Assembly: GCA_013433145.1 (NCBI GenBank)
Contig: CM024188.1
Location: 9,228,345-9,292,344 of the forward strand
DNA length: 64,000 nucleotides
Direction: 5' to 3'
DNA from: Ascaris suum
Lineage: Eukaryota > Nematoda > Chromadorea > Rhabditida > Ascarididae
The translations under genes were made by a program, and so were the position numbers. This document shows positions 59,801 through 64,000 of this stretch, piece by piece. Each line of letters opens with the position of its first letter. The stretch's first letter is position 1. The notes below the pieces were generated by a model that saw nothing but the letters and a program-made list of their open reading frames with translations, did not search any database and was not told the DNA's origin.

Positions 59801-62800
59801 GACGATCCTTCCTACGAGCAGCAAACTGCTTTAGGAACAGTGGAACAAGAAACAGCTTATCGTGATCATCGAAATTGACATTCCACCCAGCTGCTCTCCC
59901 TTTCCCTCTTTGTACTATATTCGTTCTCAAGGAGCCGGACGATTCTTCAGCCCAGAGCGCTCATAGAATTCGAAAGGTGATGTAGTTCGAGTTACCCGGT
60001 GAATTCCTTGCTATGCTACAGTTTTGCACGCTGTCGAACTTGTTTCGCGATTAGTTTAATGCTTATATCGCCTGAAAGAGTTCCGGCATTCCTCTAATAG
60101 TTCCCGGAAGGCATGGAAACCCGGAGTTGACCGAGGCTGGAACCGTCTCAAGGATTTCCGGGGAATCCAGTGATTTGGGTATTCAGGAAGCGCCACTGCT
60201 GAGGGCACTCCGACGCGAGGTTATTCCAGTCCCATCTAACCCTAGTCTTCACAGTGGCTCGTCCAAACTCGCACGAATTCCTTTGCTTCAAAATTCCGGT
60301 GCCCGTTTGCAGTGCTGTAGTGGTATGCACTCTTCTTATATCTGCACGTTCCCAATCTGAGTCTTGTGTGACCTGAAGCAACCGCCTATGGAGGTTCGTT
60401 AAAAGAGAATTCGTGGAAGGTTGATTTCATAGAGGATGAATTTGCTTGTCTAGGAATTATTAGCATCCGCTTTCTTACTGTTTTTTGTTTATTGAGTACT
60501 CTTCCTTTAAGCGTATGCGGGTGGCGATCACTCAGTGCTGATTACAGGGAATCATCAATCGATATGGATTCAACAGCGCAGGTGTAGGTGTCGTTTATGC
60601 ACGAGTTAAGAAGACGTTCCAAGCAGATGCAGACGTGCACTTAGGCGTCAATCTCGGCAAGAACAAAGTGAGTGGTTACGTTATGTTACCTTGTCAGAAA
60701 TAGGTCACCTTGTTCATTTATATCCTCGTTCAAAATAGTTTTCCTAACAGACGTTTAGCTTTGCTCGCTTCAAGACACAGCGGGAATGGTTGCTTGAGAG
60801 AAAATTTGCATCCCGAAAAGAAAAAGAGCTACCTAAACAGTTTCTCTTTCGTTATCCAGACGGAAGTCGGTATGCTTCAGTCATATGCTGTTTCTTCATT
60901 GTATTGGAGAACTCATGTATGACGAACGAAAACATCAGGCGTCAGAGGATGCGCGCTTAGACTACGAGATCGGTGTCAACTATTTTGGAGCATATAGCGA
61001 TTATCTGGTTGTAAATGTAAGCTCGCCAAACACGCCTGGACTACGTGGCCTACAAAACAAAGCTGAATTGCAGAGCGTGAGGTTTATTTTATCACTTTGT
61101 GTTTGTTTTGCTTGCTGGGAAGCTGGAAAGTTTGATATCCTGACCTTAATAGGCAATGCCCACCACCTGCCGAGTTTTGGGGGAGAAGCTGCAAAAAAAT
61201 CCTACGGATTCCGGATTAGGAGAAGAACAACGAAAGAAATCAGAGTTTCCGGTAGACTTTCCTAACTTCATTCGTCGAAATACATGCAATAGTTCTTGAG
61301 AGTGAGGATTTTCAGAGGTTCTTTTAATGTCCCACATAAAGTTACTCAGAAAGTTTACGGAACTGTTCGTGTTGCAGGTCTTGCTTTCGCTGAAGCAGCT
61401 TGAAGAATCGATTCTTGTTTGCTTTGCACCCATGCAGTTTGGTAGTTTTTAGGCAGTTGGTGTAAGAAGCGTCTTTCAGCGGAAATTTAGTCATTTTGTA
61501 TATATGGAACAGCCGTTTCGATGGATATTAAGCTCTCGATTTCGTTTCTAAATCGATTCACTTTAATTATTGAAAATAAGCGTCGATTGAAGCATATAGC
61601 CACAATTTCTGCTTTGCTGAATCCAGTCCTCAGTCTGGGTGAAGGCTGTTCCTTTCGGTGACTCGATAGTAACGATAGTGGGCAACCTTTTTAGGCCTAC
61701 AGACCCAAAAGTGGGATCGCGCAAAAAGCAGTGCCATTAAAAAACTGTACAGAAGTTTGCCCAAAATTAGAGGCGCTCGTGTATGATCTCGTTATGACAC
61801 CTGCGAATTGCAGGTTTTCTCTGTCGTCTAAAGAGATGAATAACATGCGGAGGGCGTGAAATTCTCGAGGACTGAAATCCTGCAAGTATTCCAAGAAATA
61901 ATCCCTTTAGCTTATCGCATTTTCCTTGATAGAAATAATAGGCTTCGTGAATTCTTTGTGCAGTGACAATATTTAACGTTTATTCAGTGTATGCGTATGA
62001 TGATAAGCTTTAGTTGAATGAATGTTGCGTGGAGACTGATTGTTTGCAGTATATCGTCTGTGCAGAGGAGAGAGCATAATGAAGGAAAACCTGTCGTGGG
62101 AGTTTCATAAAACTTCTGCAGTTGTTTCTCTCAGTTTCACGCATTTCATTTCTTGTCGGTTGCTTTTGCCGAACATTTCAAGTTTGTCGTCGTATTTGCG
62201 GTTAAATGAAATTCAACGGAAGCTTTATGTGTCGGTTTTGTTTGCTTTTGCAGCAGTGTGCACTGTATTTCTCTATCAGCGCTGCTTCTTCATCAGCTGT
62301 TTTATTTCATTTTTCAGTTGTTGACTGTCGTGAAAGCAGCTGCGGATCGCATAAGTGGGAAGAAGCCGGTTGTTTTGTTAAAAATTTCTCCTGATCTCAT
62401 CGAGTCCGAAAAGAAGGAGATCGCCAAGGTTCTGCTTCTTTGGCTTTCGCATGGCTTTCGTTGTTTGCTTTCTCGAAACGATTTGAAAAAGATGCTTGGG
62501 TGTGGAAAGAACGAGGTTTTGTTGTGTTTGTCGTTGAGACTTTGTTGCTTTCAATTTTTGCAGTGGTTTCCGTTCAATTTGAGATGACGAGGAGTTGTGA
62601 TCTGTGCTTCAGGGATGACCTTGTTCTTTTTTCGAGCGTAATCCATTAGGTAAGATCGTTTAATTTGGATAACTTGCGTCGTTAACTGATGCTTCTTAAA
62701 AAGTGCAATCTTTTAAAATATCACCGTGTTATACGACGGATTGAATCTTTTTTCGATAGCGAATTTTTTGAGAAATTGCGTCGTTTAAATTATTTCGAAC

Positions 62801-63784
62801 TATTTAATCATTTTCGAAATGCAAAAACGTTATCGTAGAAATCGTGCAGCAAAATATGGAATATTCAAGAGCAATCAGGAATAAAACCAATCGACGCTTG
62901 CACAGCTAGTGCACTGCTTCATCTACCCGTTCCCATCCCCTTGAGTGCAAGAAAAGCTTGAAGTTTATTAGTTGTGGCATCGAAGCTATACGATACCTAG
63001 AAGCAGCGCAACAGCCGATTTCGCTGATATCAGCGTAACTATTCTGAACGAGCATTGAGTGGCTGTTGCATCGCGGTGCAATATTCACTTGATGCCTTTA
63101 ACAGCGACTATAAAGGGAAAAAATAATAAAGCGGAAAGTAATGTGCCGAGTGTGTTACTTACTAAGCTTGCAGTCTTGCTCCGTTCTGTAGCTCATAAGG
63201 GACAGTCGAAATGCACCGCTCGATCTCATTTTTGAAGACTTTTGGAATGTAGCACACTTCCATTTAATCTGGGAAGTCGCTTCACGAAAATGGCGCACTA
63301 TAATTTTCTAACCCAACTTTAAGAAAAATAGCATCTGTTAAGAGACTGTCTTAGAATCTTGTTGCTGTGGGTACGTCTAATGAGAAATAAATTGATAGTA
63401 TTAGTAAATTATGCGGTCACTGTCGCCATCTGTAGGAAGAATTCGTATTTTTCAAAAAAAAAAAAGTTGCGTTCAAACTGTTTTAATATATGCGTTCTGC
63501 CTTCCCTGATATTGAATAACCTTTCCGTATGATCTAATTCTGTTGCGGAGGGGGACGTAATTGTGGCGGTGACGTCATGTTTGCTGTGCCCCTAGAATTT
63601 TATAGCATAGTTGTTCCTTTAAGGTGGTAATGGACAAGCGGTATGGTATTGACGGTATGATCGTGTCAAACACAACAATTTCGAGGCCAGTGGATCTACG
63701 AAGCAAGCATAGCCATGAGGATGGTGGTTTGAGTGGAAAGCCGCTGAAAGAGTTAAGCACGCAGTGTGTTCGCGACATGTACAG
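53839..63784 (+). CDS. dhod-1: dihydroorotate dehydrogenase (quinone), class 2; 3' end beyond window
   Basis: Eight exons join in phase (53839-53870, 55097-55196, 55428-55611, 57882-58003, 60548-60667, 60939-61076, 62318-62428, 63624-63784) into 322 residues plus two bases. The enzyme oxidises dihydroorotate to orotate, passing electrons via FMN to ubiquinone in the inner mitochondrial membrane, the fourth step of pyrimidine synthesis. Residues 18-34 form a hydrophobic anchor after a short basic N terminus. FMN/substrate residues are visible: GLAAGFDK (Lys105), [18 protein letters not shown] (Asn150), NLGKNK (Asn181), NVSSPNT (Asn212, catalytic Ser215, Asn217), LLKISPD (Lys254), SNTTISRP and GGLSGKPL. 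Ser as catalytic base and the N-terminal extension mark class 2. About 75-80 C-terminal residues, with the GVGG FMN-phosphate loop, must lie in exons to the right. The symbol is by orthology. Confidence 0.95.
55097..55196 (+). CDS. dhod-1: DHODH exon 2 (membrane anchor, residues 11-44)
   Basis: TTTTGCAG acceptor, then a 33-codon segment with the hydrophobic stretch [14 protein letters not shown] and [11 protein letters not shown], aligning with the GDERFYAEH-type segment of the human enzyme; GTAAAA donor, phase 0. Confidence 0.88.
55428..55611 (+). CDS. dhod-1: DHODH exon 3 (residues 45-106)
   Basis: Begins [17 protein letters not shown] after an unusual GTTGAG acceptor, the only one that keeps phase and alignment; an upstream CCACAG would put stops in frame. 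It forms the quinone-tunnel helix region and ends [14 protein letters not shown] plus G at GTTCGT. Confidence 0.9.
55612..57881 (+). other. dhod-1: DHODH intron 3, 2.3 kb
   Basis: No supported gene inside; includes short unrecognised frames at 56305-56580 and 57109-57354 that look like old repeat sequence. Confidence 0.7.
57882..58003 (+). CDS. dhod-1: DHODH exon 4 (residues 106-146)
   Basis: After TGCATTCAG, completes Asp106 then [20 protein letters not shown] and [16 protein letters not shown] to a GTAAGC donor, phase 0. This is the class-typical EIGSVTP strand binding FMN. Confidence 0.96.
58004..60547 (+). other. dhod-1: DHODH intron 4, 2.5 kb
   Basis: Largest intron of the gene; contains a C/T-rich stretch near 59777-59800 and no supported feature. 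Confidence 0.7.
60548..60667 (+). CDS. dhod-1: DHODH exon 5 (residues 147-186)
   Basis: GATTACAG acceptor; [20 protein letters not shown] then the variable loop, slightly shorter than in human, and LGVNLGKNK, with Asn150 and Asn181 contacting substrate and FMN; GTGAGT donor. Confidence 0.96.
60939..61076 (+). CDS. dhod-1: DHODH exon 6 with catalytic Ser (residues 187-232)
   Basis: Acceptor CATCAG with a poor pyrimidine tract; [17 protein letters not shown], then [19 protein letters not shown] containing catalytic Ser215, ending KAELQS at GTGAGG. Placement is fixed by gap-free alignment to the human enzyme. Confidence 0.95.
61077..62317 (+). other. dhod-1: DHODH intron 6, 1.2 kb
   Basis: T-rich; no supported feature. 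Intron 7 (62429-63623) is of similar size and likewise empty, apart from an A-rich tract near 63455. Confidence 0.7.
62318..62428 (+). CDS. dhod-1: DHODH exon 7 (residues 233-269)
   Basis: Strong TTTTTCAG acceptor; [20 protein letters not shown] then LKISPDL (Lys254, FMN contact) to EIAK at a GTTCTG donor, phase 0. Confidence 0.95.
63624..63784 (+). CDS. dhod-1: DHODH exon 8 (residues 270-323, partial codon)
   Basis: TTTAAG acceptor; [16 protein letters not shown] and [14 protein letters not shown], ending MYR-type AG in phase 2 at GTCACA. The next exon is outside the window. Confidence 0.94.
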
Positions 63785-64000
63785 GTCACATATTTCTTTT
63801 TCATTTCGTGAATAAAATGTACAGCTATATCATCAAAATTCAAGGAAATAAAAAGCACTGGATCAGTTTCTATGGCTAAAAGTTGCATCATTTTGGTGAG
63901 GTGAACGAAGTCGATCTCAAGGGAGGAAGAGAAGGGAACTGGAGAAATTGTGTATGTGAATGAGCAGCGCATGTAAATTGCAGTAAAATGTGAATGAGGT

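Noticed and set aside
63619..63972. 117-codon minus-strand frame at the right edge
   Set aside because: Shadow of DHODH exon 8 on the opposite strand.

Overview
The window looks like eukaryotic, nematode chromosomal DNA, most likely from a clade V (strongylid/hookworm-like) worm. The evidence is small exons separated by kilobase introns with GT/AG borders, a T-rich/CAG acceptor a few bases before a start codon as expected for spliced-leader trans-splicing, decayed RTE-type retrotransposons, a 142-bp AT microsatellite and several poly-G/poly-C tracts. The species assignment is inference; the two conserved genes below are read directly from the sequence.

Three gene loci can be supported. (1) On the minus strand at 4660-6249, an uninterrupted 529-codon reading frame lies 11 nt downstream of a TTTGCAG acceptor; its product is not recognised. 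(2) On the minus strand at 28999-39903, a complete five-exon gene encodes the regulatory beta subunit of protein kinase CK2 (KIN-10/CSNK2B). Its four zinc cysteines fall at residues 109, 114, 137 and 140, the same numbers as in the human protein. The second intron appears to use a GC donor. (3) On the plus strand from 53839 to the right edge, the first eight exons of class 2 (mitochondrial) dihydroorotate dehydrogenase code for 322 residues with the FMN and catalytic residues present. The C-terminal exons lie beyond the window.

Much of the remainder is mobile-element debris. A degenerate RTE-type non-LTR retrotransposon fills 19.5-22.5 kb on the minus strand, with endonuclease, reverse transcriptase and C-terminal domains and a mutated catalytic Asp. 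A second, deleted RTE 3' fragment lies at 45.4-45.8 kb on the plus strand. An approximately 3.2 kb interval at 44593-47787 is bounded by ~267-bp terminal inverted repeats and contains a broken OTU-type cysteine protease-like frame on the minus strand; it resembles a decayed DNA transposon with long terminal repeats. A further ~0.82-0.86 kb sequence occurs twice in opposite orientation 42 kb apart (7019-7879 and 48982-49801).

Layout: 0-4.6 kb no supported gene; 4.6-6.3 kb orphan gene; 7.0-7.9 kb repeat copy A; 7.9-19.5 kb no supported gene; 19.5-22.5 kb RTE relic; 22.5-29 kb no gene except a frameshifted coding-like block at 25.6-26.05 kb; 29-39.9 kb CK2 beta gene, whose introns hold a possible nested reading frame, a 25-bp-stem hairpin, an alternating purine/pyrimidine tract and the AT microsatellite; 40-44.6 kb no supported gene; 44.6-47.8 kb inverted-repeat element; 48.5 kb tRNA-like relic; 49.0-49.8 kb repeat copy B; 50-53.8 kb no supported gene; 53.8-64 kb DHODH. 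The two housekeeping genes are not functionally linked: one regulates a kinase, the other makes orotate for pyrimidine synthesis.
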